The position numbers were made by a program, and so were the translations under genes. 64,000 nucleotides of DNA from NCBI GenBank assembly GCA_963771505.1, contig CAVYTO010000002.1, positions 434,001 to 498,000 of the forward strand. Direction: 5' to 3'. Under the pieces are notes generated by a model. That model did not search any database. It saw only the letters and a program-made list of their open reading frames with translations, and was not told where the DNA came from. Origin of the DNA: JAJPHW01 sp963771505. GTDB taxonomy: Bacteria > Acidobacteriota > Terriglobia > Terriglobales > Acidobacteriaceae. Each line of letters opens with the position of its first letter. Positions within the stretch are counted from its first letter, which is position 1. Shown in pieces: positions 8,086 through 18,145 of the stretch.

Positions 8086-10200
8086 ATGTCCAGCACGACC
8101 TTGAACTCCCTCGCCAAAGCTTCTTCCGCGTATCTGCGCTCGGCCATGCATCAGCCGATTCACTGGCATGAGTGGGGCGAAGAAGCGTTCGCGATCGCGC
8201 AGCGGGAAGATAAGCCGGTGTTGCTCGACATTGGCGCGGTCTGGTGCCACTGGTGCCATGTGATGGACCGCGAATCCTACGACAGCCCGGAAATTGCGCA
8301 GATTATCAACGAGCGTTTCGTTGCCGTGAAGGTTGACCGCGACGAACGCCCCGACATCGACAGCCGGTACCAGATCGCGGTGAGTTCCATCAGCGGTCAG
8401 GGCGGGTGGCCGCTGACTGCGTTTCTCACTCCAGATGGAAAGCCTTTTTACGGCGGCACTTACTTCCCTCCCGACGATGGCTACGGACGACCCAGTTTCA
8501 AACGGGTGCTGGTTTCAATTTCCGATGCATACCACAACAAAAATGCCGACGTCATAGAGCAAGCGCAAATGGTGGAATCGGCCATCTCACAGGCGGAATC
8601 CTTCGCCGGACGCAGCGCCAACTTTTCGCCGGCTGTGATTGACCAGATCGTGGAGTCGACGCTGAAGGGATTCGACGAACGCTACGGCGGCTTCGGGCAG
8701 GCTCCGAAATTTCCCCATTCCGGTGCTTTGGACCTGCTTATGGACCATCACGTGCGCACCGGCGACGATCACGAGCGCCAGGTTTTCGTCAGCACGCTGG
8801 AAAAAATGGCGCGGGGCGGAATTTACGATCAACTCGCGGGCGGCTTCCACCGCTATTCTGTGGACGAACGCTGGACGGTTCCGCATTTCGAAAAAATGTC
8901 CTACGACAATTCCGAGCTGCTGAAGAATTACGTTCACGCGTACCGCGTGACGGGATCTGAATTTTTTGCCGCAGTCGCCCGCGACATTATTCGTTGGATG
9001 GATGAATGGCTCAGCGATCGTCAAGCGGGCGGATTTTATGCATCGCAGGACGCCGATTATTCGATGGACGACGACGGTGACTACTTCACGTGGACGCTCG
9101 AAGAAGCGCGTTCAGTATTAAGCGAAGAGGAAGCTGACGTCGCGTGCCTGCATTTCGACATCAACGAAGTGGGAGAAATGCACCACAATCCGGCGAAGAA
9201 TGTGTTGTACGTTCGCGCTTCCGTGGAGGAATTAGCGGTGCGGCTCAAGTCGGACGTCAGCCGGGCAACCGAATTGCTGGCCTCGGCCAAACAGAAAATG
9301 TACGCAGCACGCCTGAAGCGGCCCACGCCGTACGTGGATAAGACTGTTTACACAAACTGGAACGCGTTGTGCATTTCCGCGTATCTCGACGCCGCGAAAG
9401 TGTTGGATTTACCGGATGTCCAGGCATTCGCTCTGCGGTCACTCGACCGCATCCTGACCCAGGTTTGGGACGCCGAAAACGGACTGAGCCATGTCGTCGC
9501 CTACTCCGACCCAGAAGCCAGTCACCGAAGCATCGCCGGCGGACTCGACGACTATGCATTCACGAGCGCGGCCTGCCTCGATGCATACGAAGCGACTGCC
9601 GACCTCAGATATTTCAATCTCGCTGCCGAAATCGCGGATTCGATGATCGTCCGGTTTTTTGATTCCGTCGGAGGCGGCTTTTTCGACACCGAAGCGCAAT
9701 CCCAAAAGGCTTTGGGGGTTCTCAACACCCGACGCAAACCATTTCAGGATTCTCCCACCCCGGCCGGGAATTCCGTGGCTGCGATCGTTCTCTTGCGACT
9801 GCATGCTTACACCAACAGAGCCGGTTATCGCGATCAAGCCGAGCAGACTCTGGAAATCATCGCCAGCATGGCCGCGCAATATGGAATTTTTGCCGCGACC
9901 TATGGAATTGCCGCCGTACACATGGCCTTTCCGCACTCACAGATTGCAATTCGGGGCGAGGGCGATCGCGCTTTGTCTCTACAAAACGCAGCGCTGAGTC
10001 ATTTCTCTCTGAACCAGTCGATCATCCGGGTCAAATCAACCGATCCCGCCGACTTCCCACCGTCCCTCGCCGCAACCACTCCCAACTTGCCGGGCACGGA
10101 CGGCGCTGCGCCAGTTGCCATCGTCTGCTCTAATTTTGTGTGCCACGCGCCGGTGGACAAGCCCGAGGCTCTGCGTGAAATCCTGCGAAAAGCGAGCTGA
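8086..10200 (+). CDS. DUF255 / YyaL-type thioredoxin-fold protein
   Basis: 704 residues, the usual length of the spermatogenesis-associated-protein-20 / YyaL family. The N-terminal domain (about 1-165) is a thioredoxin fold with active-site motif VWCHWCHVM (C54 and C57). The remainder resembles an (alpha/alpha)6 toroid related to N-acylglucosamine epimerases/glycosidases, with FEKMSYDNSELLKNYVHAYR as a recognisable segment. No signal peptide is visible, so it is probably cytoplasmic. Its biochemical role is not established in bacteria. The start is an ATG at 8086; the gene stands alone. Confidence 0.9.
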   Translation: MSSTTLNSLAKASSAYLRSAMHQPIHWHEWGEEAFAIAQREDKPVLLDIGAVWCHWCHVMDRESYDSPEIAQIINERFVAVKVDRDERPDIDSRYQIAVSSISGQGGWPLTAFLTPDGKPFYGGTYFPPDDGYGRPSFKRVLVSISDAYHNKNADVIEQAQMVESAISQAESFAGRSANFSPAVIDQIVESTLKGFDERYGGFGQAPKFPHSGALDLLMDHHVRTGDDHERQVFVSTLEKMARGGIYDQLAGGFHRYSVDERWTVPHFEKMSYDNSELLKNYVHAYRVTGSEFFAAVARDIIRWMDEWLSDRQAGGFYASQDADYSMDDDGDYFTWTLEEARSVLSEEEADVACLHFDINEVGEMHHNPAKNVLYVRASVEELAVRLKSDVSRATELLASAKQKMYAARLKRPTPYVDKTVYTNWNALCISAYLDAAKVLDLPDVQAFALRSLDRILTQVWDAENGLSHVVAYSDPEASHRSIAGGLDDYAFTSAACLDAYEATADLRYFNLAAEIADSMIVRFFDSVGGGFFDTEAQSQKALGVLNTRRKPFQDSPTPAGNSVAAIVLLRLHAYTNRAGYRDQAEQTLEIIASMAAQYGIFAATYGIAAVHMAFPHSQIAIRGEGDRALSLQNAALSHFSLNQSIIRVKSTDPADFPPSLAATTPNLPGTDGAAPVAIVCSNFVCHAPVDKPEALREILRKAS

Positions 10201-10311
10201 GGGTTTTTTCCCCACGACAGTCTGCGCTGCGATCAAGTTGACAAGGTTCGTTGCAGCGACGTAAGTTCAAACTTCTGCCCGACTTGTACGTCCAACGGTC
10301 GTGGAGGTCCG

Positions 10312-11838
10312 ATGAAATTCCGTCGTTTTTTATTGTTCCCGCTGCTGATGGCATTGCTCGCGTCCTGTTTTGCGCAGGATGTGGCGTCGTTCGAGAAGCG
10401 CATCACCGTCAAGAAGTTGCCTAACGGCCTCACTGTCTTAGTCTGTGAGCGTCCGGAAGCGCCGGTCTTCTCCTTCTTTACGCAGGTCGACGTAGGTTCG
10501 GTGCAGGATCCGCAAGGCGAAACCGGCCTGGCGCACATGTTTGAGCACATGGCGTTCAAAGGCACCGACAAAATTGGGACGACAGACTACGCCGCGGAAA
10601 AACTGGCGCTGGAAAAGGTCGAGAAGGCCTACGCAGCGTTTATTTACGAGCGCGACCGGCGCGTCGGTCGCAACGACGATAAAGTAAAGCAACTCGAAGC
10701 CGCCTGGCAGAGCGCAACCAAAGACGCTAACAAGTTCGTGGTCCCCAACCAATTCCCCCAGATCATTGAAAGCAATGGCGGCGAGGGGATGAACGCCAGC
10801 ACCAGCCATGACCAAACAGAATATTTTTATTCTTTCCCCGAAAATCGCCTTGAGCTGTGGGCATACCTGGAGTCGGAAAGATTCCTGCATCCGGTAATGC
10901 GCGAATTCTACAAAGAACGCAATGTCGTCATCGAAGAACGGCGCATGCGCACGGACAGCAATCCCATTGGCCGATTGCTCGAGCAGTTCACCACCGAAGC
11001 ATTTCAGGCTCATCCGTATCATCGCCCGACCATCGGATGGGTGCCGGACCTGAATTCATTTTCCGCGACCGATGCGGCCAACTTCTTTCACAAATACTAC
11101 ATTCCGTCGAACATGGTGGTCAGCGTAGTGGGCGACGTGAAGGCTTCGGAAACGATGCCCCTGCTGGAGAAATACTTCGGGCGCATCCCTTCGCGAGAGA
11201 CGCCAGACGAGCGTACAACCACGGAACCGCCGCAGAATTCCGAGCGCCGCGTGGTTCTGCACGAGCAGTCGCAGCCGCTCTATCTAGAGGGCTACCACCG
11301 TCCGGATTTCCGCAGCCCTGACGACGCCATCTACGACGCCATCGCTGACCTGATGTCCAGCGGCCGCACTTCGCGGCTGTATCGCTCGCTGGTAAGAGAC
11401 AAGAAAATCGCTGCTGATTCGGCGGGTTTTACGGGATTGCCGGGAAATAAATATCCGCACTTGTTTGCGTTTTATGCCTTTCCTTTGCCCGGCCACAACA
11501 CGACCGAAATGGCGGATGCAATCCATTCAGAGATTGAACGCCTTAAGACGGAAGACATCGGCGACGAAGAATTGAAGATGATCAAAACCCGCGCCAAGGC
11601 CAACCTGCTGCGCGGCCTGGGCAGCAACGAAGGTCTGGCTTCTGAATTGGCGCTCTACCAAACCCGTTATGGCGACTGGCGGGAGCTTTTTAAGTCAGTC
11701 GACAGAATCGACAAAGTGTCGAAAGCGGACATACGCCGCGTCGCGAACTCCACGTTTGTGGCCGCCAACCGGACCGTCGGAATTATTGAGACCGCCGCTC
11801 CGCAGAAAGCCGACAATCAACAAGGAGGCGCACAGTGA
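10312..11838 (+). CDS. M16 zinc peptidase, catalytic subunit (lipoprotein candidate)
   Basis: 508 residues. The signal peptide ends in a lipobox (L16-A17-S18-C19), so lipid anchoring is likely. The inverted zincin motif HXXEH is present as H75-M-F-E78-H79, with the distal ligand in VVIEERR (about E208). The spacing between motif and distal glutamate is longer than in typical pitrilysins because of an insertion (about residues 95-160), rich in charged residues. GGAGG lies before the ATG. It overlaps the next gene by four bases; the two products probably form the usual M16 heterodimer that degrades peptides in the envelope. Confidence 0.92.
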   Translation: MKFRRFLLFPLLMALLASCFAQDVASFEKRITVKKLPNGLTVLVCERPEAPVFSFFTQVDVGSVQDPQGETGLAHMFEHMAFKGTDKIGTTDYAAEKLALEKVEKAYAAFIYERDRRVGRNDDKVKQLEAAWQSATKDANKFVVPNQFPQIIESNGGEGMNASTSHDQTEYFYSFPENRLELWAYLESERFLHPVMREFYKERNVVIEERRMRTDSNPIGRLLEQFTTEAFQAHPYHRPTIGWVPDLNSFSATDAANFFHKYYIPSNMVVSVVGDVKASETMPLLEKYFGRIPSRETPDERTTTEPPQNSERRVVLHEQSQPLYLEGYHRPDFRSPDDAIYDAIADLMSSGRTSRLYRSLVRDKKIAADSAGFTGLPGNKYPHLFAFYAFPLPGHNTTEMADAIHSEIERLKTEDIGDEELKMIKTRAKANLLRGLGSNEGLASELALYQTRYGDWRELFKSVDRIDKVSKADIRRVANSTFVAANRTVGIIETAAPQKADNQQGGAQ

Positions 11839-13943
11839 AGCGTGCACTCATCGCACTTCTTGCCGCGGCATTTTCATGGTTAGCCGCGCCCCATGCCTTT
11901 GCGCAAGCAACTGACTGGCACAAGATTGCCATTCCTCAACTGCCCGCGTTTCATCCCAGCGAGCCGAAGCGGATCGAGTTACCCAACGGCATGATCGTTT
12001 TCTTGCAGGAAGATCACGAACTGCCATTGATTGACGGGACCCTTCGAATCCGTGGCGGATCGATAAGCGAGCCAACCGCAAAGGTCGGGATGATCGACAT
12101 GTACGGCGAAGTGTGGCGCACGGGCGGCACACAATCGCAAACCGGCGATCAGATGGACGACTATCTCGAGGCGCGGGCGGCGAAAGTGGAAACCAGCGGC
12201 GGAGCAGATTCGACGACTATTGCATGGTCATGCCTGAAGGGCGATTTTGACGACGTATTTAAGGTCTTCAACGATCTGCTGCGGCATCCGGAATTCCGCG
12301 CCGACAAGCTCGATCTCGCGCAGAAAGAAATGAACGATGGCATATCGCGCCGCAATGACGATGCCAGCGGAATCGCACAACGCGAATCCGCGAAGCTCGC
12401 GTACGGTGCCAATAACCCTTACGTGCGCGAGGCGGAATACGCCACGGTGGCCGCGGTCACGCGGGAAGATTTCGTCAACTGGCATCAGACCCACGTCTAT
12501 CCCAACCGAATCATTCTCGGCATCGTCGGCGATTTCGATTCCGCGGCAATGGAAGCGAAACTGCGCGAGGCGTTTGGCCAATGGGCCAAAGGGCCGGATT
12601 GGAAGGCGCCAGAGATCGACTTTCAGCCATCGAAGGCTGGCTACTACCTCGTACCGAAGGACGACGTAAATCAAAGCTCGATCGATATGGTCGAGTTGGG
12701 AATCAAGCGAAGCAATCCCGACTATTACGCAACGCAGGTTTTCAACGAAACCTTCGGCGGCGGGTTTTCCTCGCGGCTCTTCAAGAGCATTCGGACCGCG
12801 CAGGGCTTAGCCTACGGCGTCGGCGGCGGCATCGGCAGTGCCTTCGATCATCCGGGGGTTGTCCGCTTCCAGATGGCAACCAAGAGCGCAAGCACTGTCG
12901 AGTCGATTCAAGCCATATATAAGGAGATAGACGAACTCCCCCAAAAACCCATCACGGATGAAGAGATCAAGATCGCTAAAGATTCGGTTCTGAATTCTTT
13001 TGTCTTTCGCTTGGACTCGCCGGCCAAGATCTTGGCGGAACGAATGACCTACGAATTTTACGGCTATCCGGCTGACTACCTGGAGCGCTATCGCGCTGGA
13101 ATCGAAAAGGTCACGAAAGCGGAGGTAGCGGCGGCCGCAGCGAAGTACGTCCACAAAGATCACCTTGCAGTACTAGTTGTAGGCAACACTTCGGAGTTCG
13201 ACAAGCCGCTATCGACCCTTGGGACGGTGCAGAACCTAGACATCACCATCCCTCCCCCGGCAGCTGCGGCGCAAGTTGCGCCTGCGGCTTCGAATGCGGA
13301 AGGCAAAGCGCTGGCTCTCAAAGTTGCACAGGCAATGGGCGGTCTGGACAGATTAAAAGCCATCAAATCGCTACGGAACAAGTTCGACGAAGGCGAGCCC
13401 GGTGGTCCAGTGACGCCGATTGATGTGACCATCGTCTTTCCAGATAAAATTCATGCCGAGGTTACGACTCCTCAAGGGCCGCTAGTCATCGTGGTCACGC
13501 CGACGCTCGGGGTCATGTCCGCGGGCGGCAAAGTTAATGAACTGCCTGCAACGCAGAAGAACGAAACCTCCGAGCAAATTCGCCGCGACATTATCTTTTT
13601 GGCACAACATGCGGACGACCCTGCATTTATATTCGCGGCAGCGGGCACCGAGAAAATCGGCAATGTCGATGCCGCGATCGTGGACATCAACGGCGCAGGC
13701 ATAGTCATGCGCTGGCATGTCGATCCTTCGAGCGGTCGTGTGCTCCGCGAAACTTACACTGGCATGGGACAATCCGGGCCGTTCCACGGCGAAACCGATC
13801 TATCCGATTGGACTACCACTGACGGGATCACACTGCCAGTAATGCACAAGAATAAACAGGACGGTAAAGATTCCAGCGAAGTAAAGACCACGTTCATTCA
13901 ATTCAACCCTGCGATCGATCCGAAGCTGTTTGCGAAGCCCTGA
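11835..13943 (+). CDS. M16 peptidase partner subunit without zinc site, with C-terminal extension
   Basis: 702 residues with a signal peptide (ALIALLAAAFSWLAAPHAFA). The M16 fold covers about residues 30-465. The HXXEH position is replaced (GMIDMYGEVWRTGG), while the partner-specific segment LFKSIRTAQGLAYGVGG is kept, as in non-catalytic M16 subunits that supply substrate-binding Arg/Tyr. Residues about 485-702 form an extra beta-rich domain (KALALKVAQAMGGLDRLKAI then a strand-rich part) resembling LolA/LppX-type lipoprotein-sorting folds; that assignment is inferred from pattern only. It starts GTG within the TGA of the catalytic subunit. Confidence 0.9.
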   Translation: MKRALIALLAAAFSWLAAPHAFAQATDWHKIAIPQLPAFHPSEPKRIELPNGMIVFLQEDHELPLIDGTLRIRGGSISEPTAKVGMIDMYGEVWRTGGTQSQTGDQMDDYLEARAAKVETSGGADSTTIAWSCLKGDFDDVFKVFNDLLRHPEFRADKLDLAQKEMNDGISRRNDDASGIAQRESAKLAYGANNPYVREAEYATVAAVTREDFVNWHQTHVYPNRIILGIVGDFDSAAMEAKLREAFGQWAKGPDWKAPEIDFQPSKAGYYLVPKDDVNQSSIDMVELGIKRSNPDYYATQVFNETFGGGFSSRLFKSIRTAQGLAYGVGGGIGSAFDHPGVVRFQMATKSASTVESIQAIYKEIDELPQKPITDEEIKIAKDSVLNSFVFRLDSPAKILAERMTYEFYGYPADYLERYRAGIEKVTKAEVAAAAAKYVHKDHLAVLVVGNTSEFDKPLSTLGTVQNLDITIPPPAAAAQVAPAASNAEGKALALKVAQAMGGLDRLKAIKSLRNKFDEGEPGGPVTPIDVTIVFPDKIHAEVTTPQGPLVIVVTPTLGVMSAGGKVNELPATQKNETSEQIRRDIIFLAQHADDPAFIFAAAGTEKIGNVDAAIVDINGAGIVMRWHVDPSSGRVLRETYTGMGQSGPFHGETDLSDWTTTDGITLPVMHKNKQDGKDSSEVKTTFIQFNPAIDPKLFAKP

Positions 13944-13974
13944 AGCGCGCCAGACGGTATGTAGAATTGACCGC

Positions 13975-16608
13975 ATGGGAAACACTCTGCCCAATCGGCA
14001 CGGCCGCATGGTCAAGGAGCGCAGGTCGGCAGTCTTGCCCTACGTTTGCCTTGCGACCTTGTTTCTCTCCGCAATTGCGTTCCAGGCGCGCATCACCCCC
14101 GATGTCATTCGCGGGGAGAAAGTCGATGTCCCCGCTTTCCAGACCGACCCCGCGAGCGATGTTCTGTCGTTCGTTTCATCCGCGGCCAGGAGCGCCGGAA
14201 TGCGGGTTGGCGACAAGCTGTTGGCGGTAAATGGCCAGCCATACACTGGGACAGCCGTGTTAGCGGATGCGGTTGCGCGCGCCCAGCCTGGCAAGGTTCT
14301 TCTTGTGAAAGTAACGTCCGATGGCGCCGCGTCTCGAACCTTGCAAATGCCCGTGACGAAGGGTGCAAGTGGAGCGGGAAAAATCGCGCTCGATGTTCTG
14401 GTGGACATTTTTATGCCGTCGTTCTGCATTCTTGTTGGCGCGTGGGTGGTCTTAGTGCGCCCTCGAGACCGGTCTGCCTGGTTATTATTCGGACTGCTGC
14501 TTGGATTTGCGCATCTGTTGCACACGAACAAGGTCCAGGGCTGGGGTCCGGGATGGTGCCAACTGGGCATGGTCTATGACAACTCTCTCGCCTCGCTGTG
14601 GGCGCCCTTCATGTTTCTTTTCGGGTTTTTCTTTCCGGAGCCGTTTCCTTTCTGGAAGACGGCTGGCGCTTTAAAACGGATGATCCCCGTGGCGGTGTGT
14701 TTGCCTCTGGCGTTGAACGGGCTGATTACAGTGGTGGTGTCGACCGTCGATCTAACCAACTTCCGCGCCGTTGCCAGCCTCAATCTCCTCACCCAGCCTT
14801 TTCAACAATTCGCGCAGGTCTACGCGTACGTAGTCGTCGGCGCATTCTTTGGATTCATTTTCACCAAATCTTCAATGCCGATACCGATGGATGCGCGCAG
14901 ACGTTTACGGTTGCTGTATTGGGGAACAACGATCGCGATGACTCCTGGGCTGATTTATGCGGTGGCGTCGGCGATTATGCGCAAGCCGGGATATGAAGTT
15001 TTTCCAGAATGGGTCGGCACGACTGCCTTATTGCTGTTGATGTTGTTCCCAATCACATTGGCCTATGTCATCGTGGTGCAGCGCGCAATGGACGTGCGCG
15101 TCGCGCTGCGTCAGGGCTTGCAATACGGGTTGGCGACGCGCGGAATCCGCGTGATTCAGATCGTAATTTTGAGTGCAGTAGTCGCGGGCTTGATTTTGGC
15201 TACTGGTGGCAAACAGATGAGTGGAGCAAAGGAAATCGCCGCCATTGCAGCCGGTGTGGTGCTCGTGATCGTCGTGCGCCAGGCTGGCGACAAAGTAAAA
15301 GGTTGGATCGATCGGAGGTTTTTTCGGGAAGCCTATAACGCAGAGCAGGTGCTGAGCGAACTGAGCGACCAGGTGCGCAGCCTGATGGAAACCCGCCCTC
15401 TGATTGAAACCGTGGCCGCACGAATCGCCGATACGCTGCACGTACCTCGGGTCGCTGTGCTCCTTAGCCAGGGTGGGGCTTACACTCCGGCCTACGCGCA
15501 CGGATACGGAGAAGTGCCGAAGGTGCTGTTTCCGCGAAGCGGCGGCACCGTACAAGCTCTGGGCAAACGCCTCGAGCCGGCTCGCGTTTATCTGGACGAT
15601 CCTGACTCATGGCTTTACCGAGACCCAGGGATTGGCGATCTTGATCGTTCTCAGTTGGCCACTCTCGACGCCGAGTTGCTCCTTCCGCTCAGCGCGCGGG
15701 AGCGCTTGCTTGGCTTTATAAGCCTGGGACCGAAACTCTCCGATGAACCTTATTCGGGCACGGACGTGAGATTGCTGAACTCCGTTGCCGCGCAAACCGG
15801 TCTCGCGCTCGAAAATGCCCGCCTCATGTCGGCCATCGCAGAAGAAGTTGCCCAGCGCGAGCGTCTCAACCGGGAAGTAGAAATCGCGCGCGAAGTGCAG
15901 GAACGTCTATTCCCGCAGACCCTGCCTCCGATCGAGGGCTTGGAGTACGCAGGAGCATGCCGTCCAGCACTAGGCGTAGGCGGCGACTACTACGATTTTC
16001 TCGCCCTGCCCGGTGGAAAGCTGGGGATCGCCATCGGCGACGTGTCCGGCAAAGGCATTGCGGCGGCGCTCATGATGGCCAGCCTCCAGGCTTCGCTGCG
16101 AGGCGAAGCGACAAGAGCATCGGACGATCTCGCAACAATGATCGCAAACGTGAATCGATTGGTGTTTGAAGCGTCCCAGAGCAACCGCTACGCGACATTC
16201 TTTTACGGGCAGTACAATCCGGCCACACGAACGATGACCTATGTGAATGCCGGACATAATCCTCCCTTCATTCTTCGAAAGATTGGAAATCGAGTGGAAG
16301 TCACGCGGCTCGACACCACCGGCACTGTGGTTGGATTGCTCGAGCATTTTCCTTACGAGCAAGCTGCGTGTTCGATTGAACCGGGCGATCTCTTTGTCGC
16401 TTTCACCGATGGAATCAGCGAAGCGATGAACAACTCTGACGAGGAGTGGGGTGAAGAGCGTCTACTCACATCCATTGAAAACTCAGACGGAGCTACATCC
16501 AACCAACTGATATCTCAAATCATGCGCGACGCCGACGCTTTCGTGAATGGCGCAAAGCAACACGATGACATGACGCTGGTGGTGCTGAGGTGCCAGTTGT
16601 CGCGATGA
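13975..16608 (+). CDS. Multi-domain SpoIIE-type serine phosphatase (PDZ, membrane helices, GAF, PP2C)
   Basis: 877 residues from the ATG at 13975; an ATG at 14008 is an alternative. Order: one membrane helix (YVCLATLFLSAIAFQA), a PDZ-like module (SAARSAGMRVGDKLLAVNGQ), several membrane helices up to about residue 430, a GAF-like sensor domain (about 445-600), a short coiled region (NREVEIAREVQERLFPQTLP) and a SpoIIE/PP2C catalytic domain. Metal-binding aspartates occur in GVGGDYYDF, AIGDVSGKG, FTDGISEA and KQHDDMTLV. Such RsbU-like enzymes usually dephosphorylate anti-sigma-factor antagonists in partner switching. No antagonist or anti-sigma gene is adjacent. It overlaps the following phosphatase (ATGA). 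Confidence 0.9.
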   Translation: MGNTLPNRHGRMVKERRSAVLPYVCLATLFLSAIAFQARITPDVIRGEKVDVPAFQTDPASDVLSFVSSAARSAGMRVGDKLLAVNGQPYTGTAVLADAVARAQPGKVLLVKVTSDGAASRTLQMPVTKGASGAGKIALDVLVDIFMPSFCILVGAWVVLVRPRDRSAWLLFGLLLGFAHLLHTNKVQGWGPGWCQLGMVYDNSLASLWAPFMFLFGFFFPEPFPFWKTAGALKRMIPVAVCLPLALNGLITVVVSTVDLTNFRAVASLNLLTQPFQQFAQVYAYVVVGAFFGFIFTKSSMPIPMDARRRLRLLYWGTTIAMTPGLIYAVASAIMRKPGYEVFPEWVGTTALLLLMLFPITLAYVIVVQRAMDVRVALRQGLQYGLATRGIRVIQIVILSAVVAGLILATGGKQMSGAKEIAAIAAGVVLVIVVRQAGDKVKGWIDRRFFREAYNAEQVLSELSDQVRSLMETRPLIETVAARIADTLHVPRVAVLLSQGGAYTPAYAHGYGEVPKVLFPRSGGTVQALGKRLEPARVYLDDPDSWLYRDPGIGDLDRSQLATLDAELLLPLSARERLLGFISLGPKLSDEPYSGTDVRLLNSVAAQTGLALENARLMSAIAEEVAQRERLNREVEIAREVQERLFPQTLPPIEGLEYAGACRPALGVGGDYYDFLALPGGKLGIAIGDVSGKGIAAALMMASLQASLRGEATRASDDLATMIANVNRLVFEASQSNRYATFFYGQYNPATRTMTYVNAGHNPPFILRKIGNRVEVTRLDTTGTVVGLLEHFPYEQAACSIEPGDLFVAFTDGISEAMNNSDEEWGEERLLTSIENSDGATSNQLISQIMRDADAFVNGAKQHDDMTLVVLRCQLSR

Positions 16609-17747
16609 ACGAGATGCCACAATCTTTTATCGCCAGAAGCCGGGCTTTTTGGCAGCGCGTCACCGATGGTCTCGAAGTGGGGCAACTGTGGAATCAATTC
16701 CATTCCGACGCCCGCGCCAGCTATCGTCTCTACCAGCGCGACTTCAAAGCGCAGACGCCCACTCAAGCCAAGCAGGGCGGCTTCTGGGACACAACCCAAC
16801 GACTGACTTGGGCGATTCTTGAAAAACTGAGCCCGGCACGGCGGATTTTACTGTTAGTCGGTCTGGTTCTCTTGCTATTGCCGGGTGGCGGCTTCAGTTA
16901 TCGGGGCAGTGACGGTGGACTGGAAGTCGTAGAGTTCGATGCCCACCTCTATGGCGGACTGCTGCTGTTGGCTCTCCTTATCCTCGAAATCGCCGACCGC
17001 GTGGTCATGAAACGCGACCTCGAAATCGCACGCGACATTCAGGGCTGGCTTCTACCCGCCACACCGCCCGAAATCCCTGGAATCGCAATCGCTTTCGCCA
17101 CTCGCCCGGCCAATACCGTGGCCGGCGATTATTACGACGTGTTCCAAAGAGCAGCCAGCGATGGGCAGCCGCCAAAATTTCTATTCGCAGTCGCGGACGT
17201 TGCCGGCAAAAGCATTCCGGCAGCATTGTTGATGGCGACCTTTCAGGCGAGCCTGAAGACTCTGTCGTCAACTTCGACTTCCCTGCCCGACCTTGTCACC
17301 GGTATGAACCGGTACGCATGCGGCAACAGCCAAAATGGACTGCGCTTCACCACGGCTTTTCTTGCAGAATACGACCCTGTAACTCGCTGTCTCACGTACA
17401 TCAATGCGGGACACAACGCTCCAATGCTGAGACGCGCTTCTGGAACAATCGAGCGTCTCGCCAACGGAGGGTTGCCGCTCGGAATTATGGCGGACAGAAC
17501 TTACGAATCTGGCGACTCGAAGCTTTCAGCGGGCGATTGGTTGATCATCTTCACTGACGGGCTGATTGAAGCCGAAAATCATGTCCAGGAAGAATTCGGC
17601 GAACTCCGGCTGCAACAGACGCTGCAAGCCGGCGCAAATGGAACTCCACAAGAGTTGTTGCGACGCATCATGACCGACCTCGATATGTTTGTCGGCTCGA
17701 CCCCTCAGCACGACGATGTGACCTGCTTGCTGATCAAGGCGGGATAA
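16605..17747 (+). CDS. SpoIIE-type serine phosphatase with two membrane helices
   Basis: 380 residues. Two hydrophobic helices (ILLLVGLVLLLLPGGGF and HLYGGLLLLALLILEIA) precede a linker (RDLEIARDIQGWLLPATPP) and a PP2C-like SpoIIE domain with metal aspartates in VAGDYYDVF, AVADVAGKS, FTDGLIEAE and PQHDDVTCL. The linker and catalytic domain resemble the previous gene, so this looks like a paralogue without PDZ and GAF parts. ATG overlaps the upstream TGA, indicating coupled translation. Expected role: regulatory phosphatase in partner-switching signalling; substrate unknown. Confidence 0.9.
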   Translation: MNEMPQSFIARSRAFWQRVTDGLEVGQLWNQFHSDARASYRLYQRDFKAQTPTQAKQGGFWDTTQRLTWAILEKLSPARRILLLVGLVLLLLPGGGFSYRGSDGGLEVVEFDAHLYGGLLLLALLILEIADRVVMKRDLEIARDIQGWLLPATPPEIPGIAIAFATRPANTVAGDYYDVFQRAASDGQPPKFLFAVADVAGKSIPAALLMATFQASLKTLSSTSTSLPDLVTGMNRYACGNSQNGLRFTTAFLAEYDPVTRCLTYINAGHNAPMLRRASGTIERLANGGLPLGIMADRTYESGDSKLSAGDWLIIFTDGLIEAENHVQEEFGELRLQQTLQAGANGTPQELLRRIMTDLDMFVGSTPQHDDVTCLLIKAG

Positions 17748-17769
17748 GTTTTCTGCACCGCTCATCGGT

Positions 17770-17830
17770 GTCATCCTTGAGCGGAGCAAATGCATTCCCT
17801 CGCGAATGCATTTACGAAGTCGAAGGATCC
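17770..17830. repeat. Dispersed intergenic repeat with internal hairpin (copy 2)
   Basis: Begins GTCATCCTTGAGCG and ends GTCGAAGGATCC. The centre is a perfect 10-bp inverted repeat, AAATGCATTC (17788-17797) and GAATGCATTT (17804-17813), with a 6-base loop. It resembles the copies at 5462 and 23337 in its end sequences, and may double as a terminator for the phosphatase operon. Confidence 0.55.
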
Positions 17831-17935
17831 CTGGCGTAAGCCAAAGGCTTCCGGAAGGCCACTCATCACGCAGCGATTCTGCGCTAGAATGGCCGACGGG
17901 CCTACCCCCGCAATGGGCTCCGCGTTCTGGGAACC

Positions 17936-18145
17936 ATGACCTTTGAGCAACGACTTCTTGCCAGCTTAATGGTTCCTTGGCTGGTCGGGTTGATGGTTGT
18001 GCTTTTTGGCCTCAGCTTCGGCTTCGATGTGGGGGATTGTCGAAGAGTCGTCTATAGCCCGGACTCGCAGCCGCTGCAAATTGTCAGAATCGTTCACCGT
18101 CGACGAGATGTCCGCCGCCTCTTGCGGCAGCAGCCGAAAGACTAA
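17936..18145 (+). other. Uncertain small frame with one membrane segment
   Basis: A 69-codon frame starting ATG with a hydrophobic N-terminus (LLASLMVPWLVGLMVVLFGL) then an arginine-rich tail that looks non-coding. No convincing ribosome site and no recognised family. It may be the head of a decayed gene. The rest of the 17.8-18.3 kb gap holds no other gene I can support. Confidence 0.2.
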
